Shown here: positions 1 to 8,984 of the stretch, in pieces
Layout: every line of letters begins with the position of its first letter
Position numbering within the stretch: position 1 is the stretch's first letter
NCBI GenBank assembly: GCA_937922945.1
Contig: CAKZUP010000092.1
Location: 62,001-126,000 of the forward strand
DNA: 64,000 bases
Direction: 5' to 3'
From: an uncultured Granulosicoccaceae bacterium
Lineage (GTDB): Bacteria; Pseudomonadota; Gammaproteobacteria; Granulosicoccales; Granulosicoccaceae
The notes under the pieces: model-generated
Told to the model about the DNA's origin: nothing
Seen by the model: only the letters and a program-made list of their open reading frames with translations
Database searches by the model: none
Translations under genes and position numbers: made by a program

Positions 1-196
1 TGGACGGTACGGGCTGATTCTGGCCATCGCCCTCAATGACAAAATACGGCTGTATCAGCATGGCGCTATCGACGGTGTTCTCACGCATTAAATTGCGAGA
101 AAATGTGTCGCGCCGCATGCGCCGGGGCCTGTTCGCCGGGAATGGCGCACGAATACCGAATAGAGCGTCGTTGGTCACAGAAAAGCTCCCGATCAT
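1..196 (-). CDS. hemB: Delta-aminolevulinic acid dehydratase (porphobilinogen synthase), N-terminal part
   Basis: Only the first 65 codons lie in the window; the gene runs off the left edge. The reverse strand from an ATG at 196 reads MIGSFSVTNDALFGIRAPFP and continues with NRPRRMRRD, LMREN, then LIQPYFVIEGDGQNQPVPS. The RPRRxRR block followed by a P-F-V-x-E-G beta strand and a P-[IV]-P-S turn is the characteristic HemB amino terminus. HemB condenses two 5-aminolevulinates to porphobilinogen in cytoplasmic haem synthesis. The catalytic lysines and metal ligands lie beyond the edge. Start codon is provisional; a GTG lies six codons further in. It is transcribed away from the gene at 326. Confidence 0.88.
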   Translation of the reverse strand, partial: MIGSFSVTNDALFGIRAPFPANRPRRMRRDTFSRNLMRENTVDSAMLIQPYFVIEGDGQNQPVPS

Positions 197-325
197 TGTT
201 AAAATCACACTAGAATAGACATTCTACGCGCTTGGCGGAGTTCGCTCCATATAAGCAGTTTTATCTGCCACGCTCAATACTAATCGACTGCCTTTTCAGG
301 CTTATCCACTATATTAGGTTTCTGT

Positions 326-1282
326 ATGTTCAAACTGATGTTGGCGGTACTCACAGGAACAGTCATCGGCTGGTTTGTGGTGTTCCGCCTAATGAGCTCC
401 ACCGACCACATGCCTGATACATTCTCAGTGGAAACCACTCAGCATTTAGCCCGAGCCGCAGACACCAACGACGAAGCCCAACAGCCAGCCGACGATGCAG
501 AAGCTGCATTAACAAAAGATAACTTCCAACCCAGCAAGGCTCCTTCGCCAGGCATACCTGCATCACAACGCGAATTGGCAACGCTTGCAGAACAAGGCCC
601 TACACGCCCAGGCTCAGCCGCCACCGAAGAGGGGTTGCGAATCGACTCAAAAATTATTATCGATGAACGTGCAGATGAAGACGCACTGGAACCCTTAAAC
701 AATGTAACCAGACTGCCCTCAGATGACGCAGCCGAGCTGACAACCGAGAACGAAGAAAACACTGCACTTACCGTGGTATCGGCTTCCAATGGATCACCCT
801 CTGAACGGGGCGACAGTGATGCGGACATAAAGGCTGCGGAGGCAGCTCAAGCCAAAGAGGATGCCAAAGAGGATGCAAGAGCAGTAATGGCTGCAAACCG
901 GATCAACTCGATAAGAGAAAACACAACTAACACGGTTAGACAAAAAAGCAAATCGGTGAAAGCGCTCGACATTGCTTACGCCCTGCCCGCACAAACCGAT
1001 TGCGTACTGCCAACAGAATCTTACCCACAGGTGGGCGTGCTCTACCGACCGTCTTCATTTGCCATTAAAGGTCAAAGCCTGACTAACATCGATCAGTTGA
1101 TAAAATTACACCGCAAATGCAGCGGAGGTAAGTTTATCGTTGTGCACAACAAATCGATTGATGAGTCCATTGAAGTAGACCTGGACGACAAATTAATCAA
1201 GCTGCGACAAGATGAAGTAAAGTACTATCTCCTGCAGCGCAGAATTCCAAAAGACGACATCATACTTCCGGACGATTCGTGA
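326..1282 (+). CDS. Membrane-anchored protein with acidic linker and OmpA-like C-terminal region
   Basis: Unrecognised 318-residue protein. Residues 1-20 form one hydrophobic segment without a clear cleavage site, so an inner-membrane anchor is likely. Residues 30-210 are low-complexity, rich in Ala, Glu and Asp, with a 12-bp coding repeat giving KEDAKEDA near residue 178. The last 95 residues resemble a divergent OmpA/peptidoglycan-binding fold: VLYRPSSFAIKGQSL, a helix, a central FIVVHNKS strand, then a KLIKLRQDEVKYYLLQRRIP helix, where OmpA has 'LSxxRAxxVxxxLxxxGI'. That similarity is my inference. The stop overlaps the aroE start by four bases (GTGA), so the two are translationally coupled. 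Confidence 0.7.
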   Translation: MFKLMLAVLTGTVIGWFVVFRLMSSTDHMPDTFSVETTQHLARAADTNDEAQQPADDAEAALTKDNFQPSKAPSPGIPASQRELATLAEQGPTRPGSAATEEGLRIDSKIIIDERADEDALEPLNNVTRLPSDDAAELTTENEENTALTVVSASNGSPSERGDSDADIKAAEAAQAKEDAKEDARAVMAANRINSIRENTTNTVRQKSKSVKALDIAYALPAQTDCVLPTESYPQVGVLYRPSSFAIKGQSLTNIDQLIKLHRKCSGGKFIVVHNKSIDESIEVDLDDKLIKLRQDEVKYYLLQRRIPKDDIILPDDS

Positions 1283-2154
1283 TAAACCGATACACAGTAA
1301 TAGGTCAGCCCATCGCACACAGTGTGTCTCCAGCGATTCACCACTTGTTTGGAGAACTAACCCAGCGGCGTTTGCACTACACACGCACAGAAGCAACAAC
1401 AGAGACATTCGAAACCATTGTCAAGGATTGGCAAAGCTCAGGCGGGAAGGGTTGCAATGTAACGGCACCGTTCAAAGAGCTGGCGGCACAGGTTTGCGAT
1501 CGACTCCACGTGTCTGCAAAGTTGGCTGGCGCTGTTAACACCATAGAGATGCATCGCGATGGTTCGTTGGTTGGGCACAACACAGATGGAACAGGACTAC
1601 TACGCGACATAGAAAAAAACAAAGGGTTTAACCTTGCACAAAAACGTATTCTTATGGTGGGTGCAGGCGGAGCAGCAAGAGGAACCATAGCATCACTGCT
1701 ATCGTCCAAGCCGGCAACGCTGCATATCGCAAACCGTACCGTGAAACGCGCTGAAGAACTTACCAACCTGTTTGAGCATTTAGGCCCAACCGTCAGTAGC
1801 AGTTACCAGGATTTATCTGAACACGGCCCATTCGATCTCATTATCAATGCCACCAGCATGGCCTTCGATGATCAGGCACCACCACTTCCACAAACTGTGT
1901 TGCATCCAGATTCAGTTGCCTATGACTTGGCTTACAGCGCGAATTCCACACCGTTTCTCGATTGGTGTAAAAACAGTGGAATAGGCAAAACAACCGATGG
2001 TTTTGGCATGTTGGTAGAGCAAGCCGCCGACGCCTACCTAATCTGGGAAGGTGTCAGACCCAAAACCCGAAAAGTCTTTCTGGCAACCAGCGATATCATC
2101 AACAGCGTTGCAATAGAACAACGCGCTGCTGCTAATAACGGTACAGCAAGCTAA
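1279..2154 (+). CDS. aroE: Shikimate dehydrogenase (NADP+)
   Basis: 291 residues, slightly longer than the usual 270-280. Reduces 3-dehydroshikimate to shikimate in the chorismate pathway. The N-terminal substrate domain has the family opening GQPIAHSVSPAIH (the Ser pair binds the shikimate carboxylate), then NVTAPFKE with the catalytic Lys and LAGAVNT. The NADP domain carries MVGAGGAARG near residue 125 and HIANRTVKRA, where Asn-Arg-Thr reads the 2'-phosphate. GFGMLVEQAADAYLIWEG is the C-terminal helix motif. Start is GTG inside the four-base overlap with the upstream gene. The 18-residue tail is extra. Confidence 0.96.
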   Translation: MINRYTVIGQPIAHSVSPAIHHLFGELTQRRLHYTRTEATTETFETIVKDWQSSGGKGCNVTAPFKELAAQVCDRLHVSAKLAGAVNTIEMHRDGSLVGHNTDGTGLLRDIEKNKGFNLAQKRILMVGAGGAARGTIASLLSSKPATLHIANRTVKRAEELTNLFEHLGPTVSSSYQDLSEHGPFDLIINATSMAFDDQAPPLPQTVLHPDSVAYDLAYSANSTPFLDWCKNSGIGKTTDGFGMLVEQAADAYLIWEGVRPKTRKVFLATSDIINSVAIEQRAAANNGTAS

Positions 2155-2171
2155 CCATGAGGCGGCTATCA

Positions 2172-2618
2172 ATGAAATCGATAACCCACTGTATCGCAAC
2201 TCTGCTACTCAGCTTCAGTTTTTTCGCTATGGCTAACGCCGACACGCAAGCGCAACCGAAGCTTCAAGTGGTTGGTTTGAACATGGGTGACAAGACACTG
2301 GTTACCGAAATCGCCAACACACCCGACCAGCGGTATATGGGCTTAAGTTTTCGACAATCTCTGGCGGAAAACGAAGCGATGCTGTTCGTATACACACGTG
2401 AGCAGCCACTGGTTTTCACTATGCGCAACACGTTAATACCTCTCTCCATTGCGTATATATCGGAAGACTTTGTGATCAACGAAATTTATGATATGCCAGT
2501 GGGTGACAACCTGCTTTTTCCATCCAAAGCGCCAGCCAAATATGCATTGGAAGTGAATCAAGGTTGGTTCAAGCGTAATAATATTGATGTTGGTTATCAA
2601 ATAAAAATGAACCCATAG
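2172..2618 (+). CDS. DUF192 family exported protein
   Basis: About 148 residues. I chose the ATG at 2172 because a GAGG Shine-Dalgarno lies nine bases upstream; an in-frame ATG at 2157 would add five residues. A signal peptide (MKSITHCIATLLLSFSFFAMANA) precedes the DUF192 domain: TEIANTPDQRYMGLSFRQSL, then MLFVYTREQPLVFTMRNTLIPLSIAYIS and YALEVNQGWFKRNNIDVG. The M-R-N-T-x-I-P-L-S core is diagnostic. The molecular function of DUF192 is not established. It follows aroE by 17 bases and is probably co-transcribed. Confidence 0.85.
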   Translation: MKSITHCIATLLLSFSFFAMANADTQAQPKLQVVGLNMGDKTLVTEIANTPDQRYMGLSFRQSLAENEAMLFVYTREQPLVFTMRNTLIPLSIAYISEDFVINEIYDMPVGDNLLFPSKAPAKYALEVNQGWFKRNNIDVGYQIKMNP

Positions 2619-2660
2619 CCAACACAACAAAGAATCAGACAACACAAGTCAAGGCAACTC

Positions 2661-3704
2661 ATGCAATACCGAAAGCTTGGAAACACCGATATCGATATCA
2701 GCCAGATCTGCCTTGGCAGCATGACATGGGGCACCCAAAACTCCTACGCCGAGGCGTGTGAACAAATAGAGTACTCACTCGAGCGCGGCGTTAACATTAT
2801 CGATACTGCCGAGTTGTATCCCACTACACCGCTTGGCCCTGAAACACATGGAAAAACAGAGGAGCTTATTGGTCAATGGATATCAGAAAGCGGTAAGCGC
2901 GATCAAGCTATCATCGCAACCAAAGTCGCTGGGGCTGGCACAAAGTGGATCGATAACGGTCGCGATATAGACGGAAAGAAACTACGCAACTCATTGGAAG
3001 GCAGTCTTCGTCGTTTGAATACAGACTATGTTGACTTGTATCAATTGCATTGGCCAAACAGAGGCTCCTACCACTTTCGCCAGTCGTGGACCTACGACCC
3101 AACTACACAGAACCGTGAACAGTTTCTTGAACACGTACTTGATGTACTTGAAACAGCCAAGGCACTGATTGATGAAGGCAAGATTCGCCACATCGGCTTA
3201 TCTAACGAATCATGCTGGGGAACGTCGCAATTTTTAAATATTGCGCAGCAACATGATCTTCCTCGCGTGGTTACAGTGCAAAACGAATACAACCTTATGC
3301 AGCGCATTTTCGATCTGGACTTTGCCGAGCTTGCGCATAACGAACAGATAGGACTACTTGCGTTCTCGCCGCTGGCGTGCGGCATGCTCACGGGTAAATA
3401 CAATCAAGGTGCCATCCCAGAGGGTTCAAGACGCAGCATATACGCAGAACTAGGCGGTCGGTACTCTGAAAAAAGTCAACCAGTCATGCATAAGTACATC
3501 GCATTAGCCAACGAGCATGGTCTTGACCCCACGCAAATGGCATTGGCTTTCTGCATGTCACGTCCGTTTATGGCATCGGTCATCATTGGTGCTACCACCA
3601 TGGAACAGCTGAAAGTCAATATCGATGCAGCGGATTTAACTCTGGAAGACAGTGTTATTCAGGGCATTGCAGACATTTATCGCGACCACCCTATTCCAAT
3701 GTAA
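2661..3704 (+). CDS. tas: NADP(H)-dependent aldo/keto reductase, Tas family
   Basis: 347 residues, the length of E. coli Tas, and collinear with it as I recall that sequence (MQYRKLGNTDIDISQICLGS start, NVINIIDTAELYP-type motif, QALHWP-type strand). The AKR tetrad is visible: Asp in NIIDTAELY, Tyr in AELYP, Lys in ATKVAG and His in QLHWPNRG. The C-terminal GATTMEQLKVN binds the adenosine phosphate. Substrate is unknown; the family reduces aldehydes and ketones. Independent start with an AAGG ribosome site seven bases ahead. Faces purH tail to tail. Confidence 0.9.
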   Translation: MQYRKLGNTDIDISQICLGSMTWGTQNSYAEACEQIEYSLERGVNIIDTAELYPTTPLGPETHGKTEELIGQWISESGKRDQAIIATKVAGAGTKWIDNGRDIDGKKLRNSLEGSLRRLNTDYVDLYQLHWPNRGSYHFRQSWTYDPTTQNREQFLEHVLDVLETAKALIDEGKIRHIGLSNESCWGTSQFLNIAQQHDLPRVVTVQNEYNLMQRIFDLDFAELAHNEQIGLLAFSPLACGMLTGKYNQGAIPEGSRRSIYAELGGRYSEKSQPVMHKYIALANEHGLDPTQMALAFCMSRPFMASVIIGATTMEQLKVNIDAADLTLEDSVIQGIADIYRDHPIPM

Positions 3705-3749
3705 TCGATAGGTTCAATAATTCGATGCACACAACGGCTTCGATGGAAA

Positions 3750-3785
3750 CAACGATCGCGCTGAAGGCAACGATCGCGCTAAAAG
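3750..3785. repeat. 18-bp imperfect tandem duplication
   Basis: Two adjacent copies, 3750-3767 and 3768-3785, sharing CAACGATCGCGCT and differing at two or three of the last five bases. It sits in the 121-bp gap between the converging tas and purH genes. Confidence 0.8.
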
Positions 3786-3825
3786 CAAAGGAACCGCGTA
3801 TCGCAGCAAAGCCGACGAGCCTTAA

Positions 3826-5421
3826 CTAGTGTCGAAAATGCCGAACGCCTGTGAACACCATCGCCATACCGTGCTCATCTGCTGCAGCGATAACCTCTTT
3901 ATCGTTGCGTGAACCACCGGGTTGTATAACCGCAGCAATACCAACCTCTGCAGCATTATCAATTCCATCGCGAAACGGAAAGAACGCATCGGACGCCATA
4001 ACCGCACCAGCGACCGGCAAGCCGCCATCAGTGGCTTTGATTGCAGCAATTTTCGCGGAGTAAACCCGACTCATCTGGCCAGCGCCAACACCGACGGTCG
4101 CTTTGTCTTTGCAGTAAACAATGGCGTTGGATTTTACAAACTTTGCAACATTCCATGCGAACAATAAATCCTGAAGCTGTGCATCGGTTGGTGCTTTGCT
4201 CGTCACCACCTGCATATCGTTTATCGTCAAGGTATGAAGATCGTCATCTTGTACCAGCAAGCCACCCGAGACCGGTTTGAATTGCCAGTTATTTTGAAGT
4301 GGAGGTAAGGAGCCGCAATCGAGCAGTCGCACGTTCGGGTAATGACTCAGTACGTCAGCGACACCTGCCTCCATACCTGGGGCAATAATCACTTCAACAA
4401 ACTGGCGTTCGGTTATGGCCTTGGCGGTTGCCACATCGAGTGGGCGGTTAAACGCGATTATGCCGCCAAACGCCGATGTTTCATCTGTTTTGTAAGCTCG
4501 GTCGTAGGCATCTAGCACGCTATTGGCGGTACAGACACCACATGGGTTGGCATGCTTAACAATAACGCACGCTATGTCGCTGAACTGCCTGACGCAAGCA
4601 AGCGCTGCATCAGCGTCCATAACATTGTTGAACGACAATGCTTTGCCTTGCAACAAGTTGGCAGCCGCAAGCGAACCTTCTACCGGTGAATGCTCGTGAT
4701 AAAACGCAGCGCGTTGATGGGGATTCTCGCCGTAGCGTAACGCATTGGCCAGGGTATATTGCCGGTTCATCGTGCGCGGAAACTCGCCAAGACTTTCAAC
4801 CACACCAGTATCCGACACATTCTCGGCCGGATTGATACGGCCAAGAAAATTGGCAATCATGCCATCGTAGTGTGCAGTGTGCTCAAACGCTTTCACCGCA
4901 AGATCAAAACGTAATGCGCTTTGATCCTGCTCGCTAGCACTTAATGACTCAATAACACGCGAGTAATCAGCCGGATTACAAACAACCGTGACAGAGGCAT
5001 GGTTTTTTGCCGCCGAGCGAAGCATAGCAGGGCCACCAATATCGATGTTTTCAATAGCGTCATCGAAACTGACTTTCGGCTGAGCCACAGTTTGTGCAAA
5101 CGGGTACAGATTAACGATGACAAAATCTATCGGCGCGATATTACGTTCGCGCATGAGATCGTCATCGGTACCACGGCGACCTAAAATGCCACCATGCACA
5201 GTCGGATGCAGTGTTTTCACACGGCCCGCCATCATTTCAGCGGCACCCGTGTGTTCAGAAACATCGGTTACCGGCAGGCCCTCATCGCGCAATAGTGAAG
5301 CCGTTCCACCGGTCGACAACAACAGGTAACCTGCATCAGTTAAGGCTTTGGCCAGTTCGGCTATTCCGGTTTTGTCAGATACGCTGAGTAGCGCGCAGCG
5401 AGTCGCCGTTGCAGGTGTCAA
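3826..5421 (-). CDS. purH: Bifunctional AICAR formyltransferase / IMP cyclohydrolase
   Basis: Last two steps of IMP synthesis. I place the start at TTG 5421, giving 531 residues. The frame stays open to an ATG at 5508, but that would run through fis in another phase, and homology begins at [14 protein letters not shown]. The TTG overlaps the fis stop in TTGA, implying coupled translation. The cyclohydrolase domain shows [24 protein letters not shown]-type [17 protein letters not shown] and VNLYPF. The transformylase domain shows [43 protein letters not shown] and DAFFPFRDG. Purine repressor sites were not seen. Confidence 0.96.
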   Translation of the reverse strand: MTPATATRCALLSVSDKTGIAELAKALTDAGYLLLSTGGTASLLRDEGLPVTDVSEHTGAAEMMAGRVKTLHPTVHGGILGRRGTDDDLMRERNIAPIDFVIVNLYPFAQTVAQPKVSFDDAIENIDIGGPAMLRSAAKNHASVTVVCNPADYSRVIESLSASEQDQSALRFDLAVKAFEHTAHYDGMIANFLGRINPAENVSDTGVVESLGEFPRTMNRQYTLANALRYGENPHQRAAFYHEHSPVEGSLAAANLLQGKALSFNNVMDADAALACVRQFSDIACVIVKHANPCGVCTANSVLDAYDRAYKTDETSAFGGIIAFNRPLDVATAKAITERQFVEVIIAPGMEAGVADVLSHYPNVRLLDCGSLPPLQNNWQFKPVSGGLLVQDDDLHTLTINDMQVVTSKAPTDAQLQDLLFAWNVAKFVKSNAIVYCKDKATVGVGAGQMSRVYSAKIAAIKATDGGLPVAGAVMASDAFFPFRDGIDNAAEVGIAAVIQPGGSRNDKEVIAAADEHGMAMVFTGVRHFRH

Positions 5422-5693
5422 GTTTGCTTGCTGTCTGCCAGTTTGCCTCTCAAGGTGCCGCGGCTGATACCCAGCCACTGAGCAGCCTTGCTTTGATTGC
5501 CTCGGCATTCTTCAAGAACGTATTTGATTAGAGCGCTTTCGACCTGGCGTATAACCATGCGATGAAGATCTCGAGGCACTTCGCCATCGAGCATTTCAAA
5601 ATAGCGTTCAAGTTCGCTGTTTACGCAGCGTTGTAGCGCTGTTTCTTCCCTGGTATGCATCGTTGTATTTTGTGTTGTAGATTCTAAAGACAT
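5418..5693 (-). CDS. fis: DNA-binding nucleoid protein Fis
   Basis: 91 residues; E. coli Fis is 98. The C-terminal helix-turn-helix is intact: [21 protein letters not shown] then [16 protein letters not shown], matching the Fis GN-x-S-x-A-A-x-x-L-G-I-x-R-x-T-L-R pattern. The N-terminal arm, which contacts invertases in enteric Fis, is short and divergent ([20 protein letters not shown]). Sits seven bases after dusB, the classical dusB-fis pair, and its stop overlaps the purH start. Bends DNA and tunes growth-dependent transcription. Confidence 0.94.
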   Translation of the reverse strand: MSLESTTQNTTMHTREETALQRCVNSELERYFEMLDGEVPRDLHRMVIRQVESALIKYVLEECRGNQSKAAQWLGISRGTLRGKLADSKQT

Positions 5694-5700
5694 AAGATAC

Positions 5701-6687
5701 TCAAGCCGCTGCCGCGAATGTGTCGGGACATGTGAAAAATTCTTCTATGATTGCAAGCTGTTCAATACACGACTCTTTTTCATAAGCTCGCGATCGAAAT
5801 TCAGCCGCGTTACGCATTCCTTTGCAATACCACGCGATATGTTTTCTTGCTACTCGCACTCCGGTGAATTCACCGTAAAGCGCATACAAACCTTTTAGGT
5901 GTGATGTCAAGGTTTCATAAATTTCTTCTGCCGTTGGCGGCGGTGAAATTGCATTGCCTGCAAGTTGTTCTGTTATGGATTTAAACACCCACGGATTACC
6001 TTGCGCCGCCCTGCCTATCATAACGCCATCTGCGCCAGTTATAGCAAGTACTCTTTTTGCATCGGCTGCATTATTTATATCGCCGTTTGCAATGACAGGA
6101 ATGCTAACTGCTTGTTTTATTTCAGCGATAGTGTCGTATTCGGCAACACCTTTAAATCGATCGGCACGTGTTCTACCGTGCACAGCCAAACAGGCAATAC
6201 CTTCCTGTTCCGCTAAACGGGCAATGCTCACACCATTTCGATGTTCAGGTGTAGGGCCCGTACGAATTTTTAACGTTACGGGTACAGACACACTTGACAC
6301 AACTGATCTTAAAATATCTGCAACCAGCTTGGGGTGTTCAAGCAGCGCTGAGCCCGCTGCCTTATTACACACTTTTTTCGCCGGACAACCCATGTTGATA
6401 TCAATCACTTCCGCGCCATACTTTACATTGAGTTCAGCAACCTGAGCCATTGCATCAGGGCAAGAACCTGCTATTTGTACGACGTGTGGCAAATTGTTTT
6501 TGCCTCGCTGAACACGGTGACGGGTTTTGCTGGTCGCAAATAACAATGCATCGCTGGAAATCATTTCAGATGCAGCGTATGCAGCACCTTCTCTTGCACA
6601 AAGGTCTCTGAAAGGTGCATCGGTTATTCCTGCCATAGGCGCAAGAAAAACGTTATTCAGCAACTTGTGAGGGCCGATTTGCAACAT
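5701..6687 (-). CDS. dusB: tRNA-dihydrouridine synthase B
   Basis: 328 residues, FMN TIM barrel. Reduces uridine in the tRNA D-loop. Motifs: N-terminal FLAPMAGITDAPFRDLC, the active-site DINMGCPAKKVCNKAAGSAL with the catalytic Cys, KIRTGP, AVHGRTRADRFKG, IPVIANGDI and GVMIGRAAQGNPW, in the usual order. Followed by fis. The 105 bp upstream is strongly AT-rich on the coding strand and probably carries the dusB-fis promoter, although upstream readthrough from the acc cluster is also possible. Confidence 0.95.
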   Translation of the reverse strand: MLQIGPHKLLNNVFLAPMAGITDAPFRDLCAREGAAYAASEMISSDALLFATSKTRHRVQRGKNNLPHVVQIAGSCPDAMAQVAELNVKYGAEVIDINMGCPAKKVCNKAAGSALLEHPKLVADILRSVVSSVSVPVTLKIRTGPTPEHRNGVSIARLAEQEGIACLAVHGRTRADRFKGVAEYDTIAEIKQAVSIPVIANGDINNAADAKRVLAITGADGVMIGRAAQGNPWVFKSITEQLAGNAISPPPTAEEIYETLTSHLKGLYALYGEFTGVRVARKHIAWYCKGMRNAAEFRSRAYEKESCIEQLAIIEEFFTCPDTFAAAA

Positions 6688-6792
6688 TAAAAAGTCAGTG
6701 AAGCTCGAAGGATGAACATCCTAATACAGAATTGAAAATAAAAAAACTAGATGCACTAACAAAATTTTTTTGCAATTACTTTATGAAAAAAT

Positions 6793-8019
6793 TTACGTTC
6801 TAAATTCGCGAAAATAAAATTCAAACGACTGCGCATCCTGTCCGGGATCGGTTATTTCGAGCTTGACATCAAGCTGCTGATTTGCATCGATAACAGCACC
6901 CTCTTGCCAACCAGGTAAATACTCAGATGGAATGAAATCCTGTTTCGCTACCGTTCTTCCAACACGATTGGATAAAACCATATGCAAGACAGGTAATTGC
7001 TGTGCAAAGTCAGCATCGTTTCGAAACGATGCGTTAATGACGAGTGCATTAGGCTTGCCGGGATGAGAGTAAACATTGCGCTTAACCATTTTCAACGACG
7101 CGATATCTATGCGCGCGGGCAAGGTGCAGCGAACTATCTTGCAACCAAATTCCAGTACAGGCCGCACGGTTGCGTTGTTATAGAGTTGAGGCCGCGTGCG
7201 GTACGCAAATAACCCGCCCAACAAAGCCACTAACAACAGAAACATGCTTGCCCGAAACAACCATGGGTTTGAGCCGGTCGGACGCTCAAGCTCTACCGCT
7301 TTTTGTTCGCTGGCGGGCGGCGGAGAGGCATCTGAAGCCAGTGCGTTATCGGGCAACTCAATGGGCTTGACGTTCGGAACCGCCTTGGCAGGCTTTGCAG
7401 ATTCTTGCGCGGTATTCTCGCCAGCAGAATCAGAGGCGGCATCTCGGTAGTTGAATATTAGCGGCTCACGAGGCTGGGCATCGGCAACAAAATCGATATC
7501 AGCATATTCTGGTGAAGCAGGCTCAGGCGTTGCCTTCGTGCGTAACGCTGTCGCGTCTGCATCGATGGTCACATCGTGCACAAAAAGCGTATCACTGAAC
7601 GTCTCGTCATTACCCAGCTCGACGGCATCAAAATCAAAGTCGGGGGTATCTCGGGTTTGATCGAAGTAGGCTATTTCGGGTAGCTCGGCCTCTTCGGAGA
7701 ATAAGTCAAAATCGGAATAGGTGACATCGAGCGCCGCGGTCTCGCTGCTTGCCAACGTCGAGCTACTGCGTCGAATGTTAGGTGACGCAGCGGCCGCCCT
7801 GTCTGTATCGGCGCGAGCCCTGCTGCCGCTCTCCTCGTCCAGCTGATCGCCAGTGCGGAGCTCCTCAAGCGCATCGAATATGCTCAGGCATTCTCCACAG
7901 CGCACGCGCGTATCGCTCGAAGACAGCAGGTCTCGAGATACCTCGAACACCGTCTGGCAATTCGAACATCTTGTCTGTGGATTCTTTGCAGCGTCCAATT
8001 GTGAGCTGGGGTATGCCAT
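6793..8019 (-). CDS. Zinc-ribbon and DUF3426 membrane protein
   Basis: 408 residues. An MJ0042-type zinc ribbon opens the protein (C18-x2-C21 and C41-x2-C44: RCSNCQTVFEV, VRCGECLSIFD). A long acidic linker follows to about residue 245, then one transmembrane segment (WLFRASMFLLLVALLGGLFAY) and a C-terminal DUF3426 beta domain (INASFRNDADFAQQLPVL, EYLPGWQEG, FEFYFREF). The arrangement suggests a cytoplasmic ribbon and a periplasmic domain. Function is unknown; the gene is a regular resident of the prmA-dusB interval in gammaproteobacteria. Starts six bases after prmA. Confidence 0.85.
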   Translation of the reverse strand: MAYPSSQLDAAKNPQTRCSNCQTVFEVSRDLLSSSDTRVRCGECLSIFDALEELRTGDQLDEESGSRARADTDRAAAASPNIRRSSSTLASSETAALDVTYSDFDLFSEEAELPEIAYFDQTRDTPDFDFDAVELGNDETFSDTLFVHDVTIDADATALRTKATPEPASPEYADIDFVADAQPREPLIFNYRDAASDSAGENTAQESAKPAKAVPNVKPIELPDNALASDASPPPASEQKAVELERPTGSNPWLFRASMFLLLVALLGGLFAYRTRPQLYNNATVRPVLEFGCKIVRCTLPARIDIASLKMVKRNVYSHPGKPNALVINASFRNDADFAQQLPVLHMVLSNRVGRTVAKQDFIPSEYLPGWQEGAVIDANQQLDVKLEITDPGQDAQSFEFYFREFRT

Positions 8020-8025
8020 TCGTCA

Positions 8026-8946
8026 TTAGGGTCGACGAGCCGCGGTAATAAGCGCCCATCCATTTTTTGCCGTCGCAGGCTCCAGATCGAACCAAGTATT
8101 GTAGCGCATGGAAAGCTGGTCTACTTGATCTTCAAGGATACCTGACATAAGCAGTATCCCACCAGTTCGCAATAGCCCAGAAAAGCGAGTTGAAAGACTT
8201 GTTAACGGTTCAAACAGTATATTGGCGATAATCACGTCGGCTTGCTCTATTTGCAACTCGTCCGGGTGACTAACAAGCAGTTTTTCAAACACGCCATTGT
8301 CGGCAGCATTTTGACGAGTCGCAATCAGCGCCTGATCATCAATATCAACAGCATAGACCGCTGCTGCCCCTAGTTTTGCCGCTGCAATGGCAAGCACGCC
8401 CGAGCCGCAACCATAATCAATCACTGTCGCGCCTTTTAATGGCGTTCGGGTCTTATCTGTTTTCTGACCCAACCAGTCCAGACACAGCGCCGTGGTTGCG
8501 TGAGTACCGGTGCCGAAAGCCAAACCCGGATCCAAATGCACTATCACGGCACTGGGGTCTGGCGGGGGTTGGTGAGATGGACAGACCCAAAGGGCCGGGC
8601 CGAATTGCATCGGCTGATAATCGGCCATCCAGGCCCGCTCCCAAACCGCGTCTGGCAGGACCCTGAGTTGGTACTCGGGCACTTCCATACCTGACACGCG
8701 GGCGGCGATATGCAAGGCGCTATGCAGACTATCGAGATCTTGTGCCTGAACAAACAATCCGACTAACGTTATTTCATCCCACAGCGGCAGCTCACCCGGA
8801 GCAGGCTCAAGTATGGGTTGGTCGTTCTGATCTTGCAGCGTAACAGATACAGCGCCTGCGCTGAAAAGCCACTGCTCTAAATCTTCTACGGTTGCAGGTG
8901 TGGCACTGACCGCAACCTCGGGCCAATCTGCACTAGGAAGGCTCAC
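8026..8946 (-). CDS. prmA: Ribosomal protein L11 methyltransferase
   Basis: 306 residues, within the family range. Trimethylates L11 using S-adenosylmethionine. The N-terminal substrate domain (VTLQDQNDQPILEP, GLFVQ) precedes the Rossmann methyltransferase domain with LDPGLAFGTGTHATTALCLDWL, the SAM-binding DYGCGSGVLAIAAAKLGA, VYAVDIDDQALIATRQNA and the NPPY-like ADVIIANILFEPL. All PrmA hallmarks are present. Lies between accC (38-bp gap) and the DUF3426 gene. Confidence 0.96.
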   Translation of the reverse strand: MSLPSADWPEVAVSATPATVEDLEQWLFSAGAVSVTLQDQNDQPILEPAPGELPLWDEITLVGLFVQAQDLDSLHSALHIAARVSGMEVPEYQLRVLPDAVWERAWMADYQPMQFGPALWVCPSHQPPPDPSAVIVHLDPGLAFGTGTHATTALCLDWLGQKTDKTRTPLKGATVIDYGCGSGVLAIAAAKLGAAAVYAVDIDDQALIATRQNAADNGVFEKLLVSHPDELQIEQADVIIANILFEPLTSLSTRFSGLLRTGGILLMSGILEDQVDQLSMRYNTWFDLEPATAKNGWALITAARRP

Positions 8947-8984
8947 CAGGAAGGCTCTCCAGGGAGGCTACTGGGCACGCGGGA

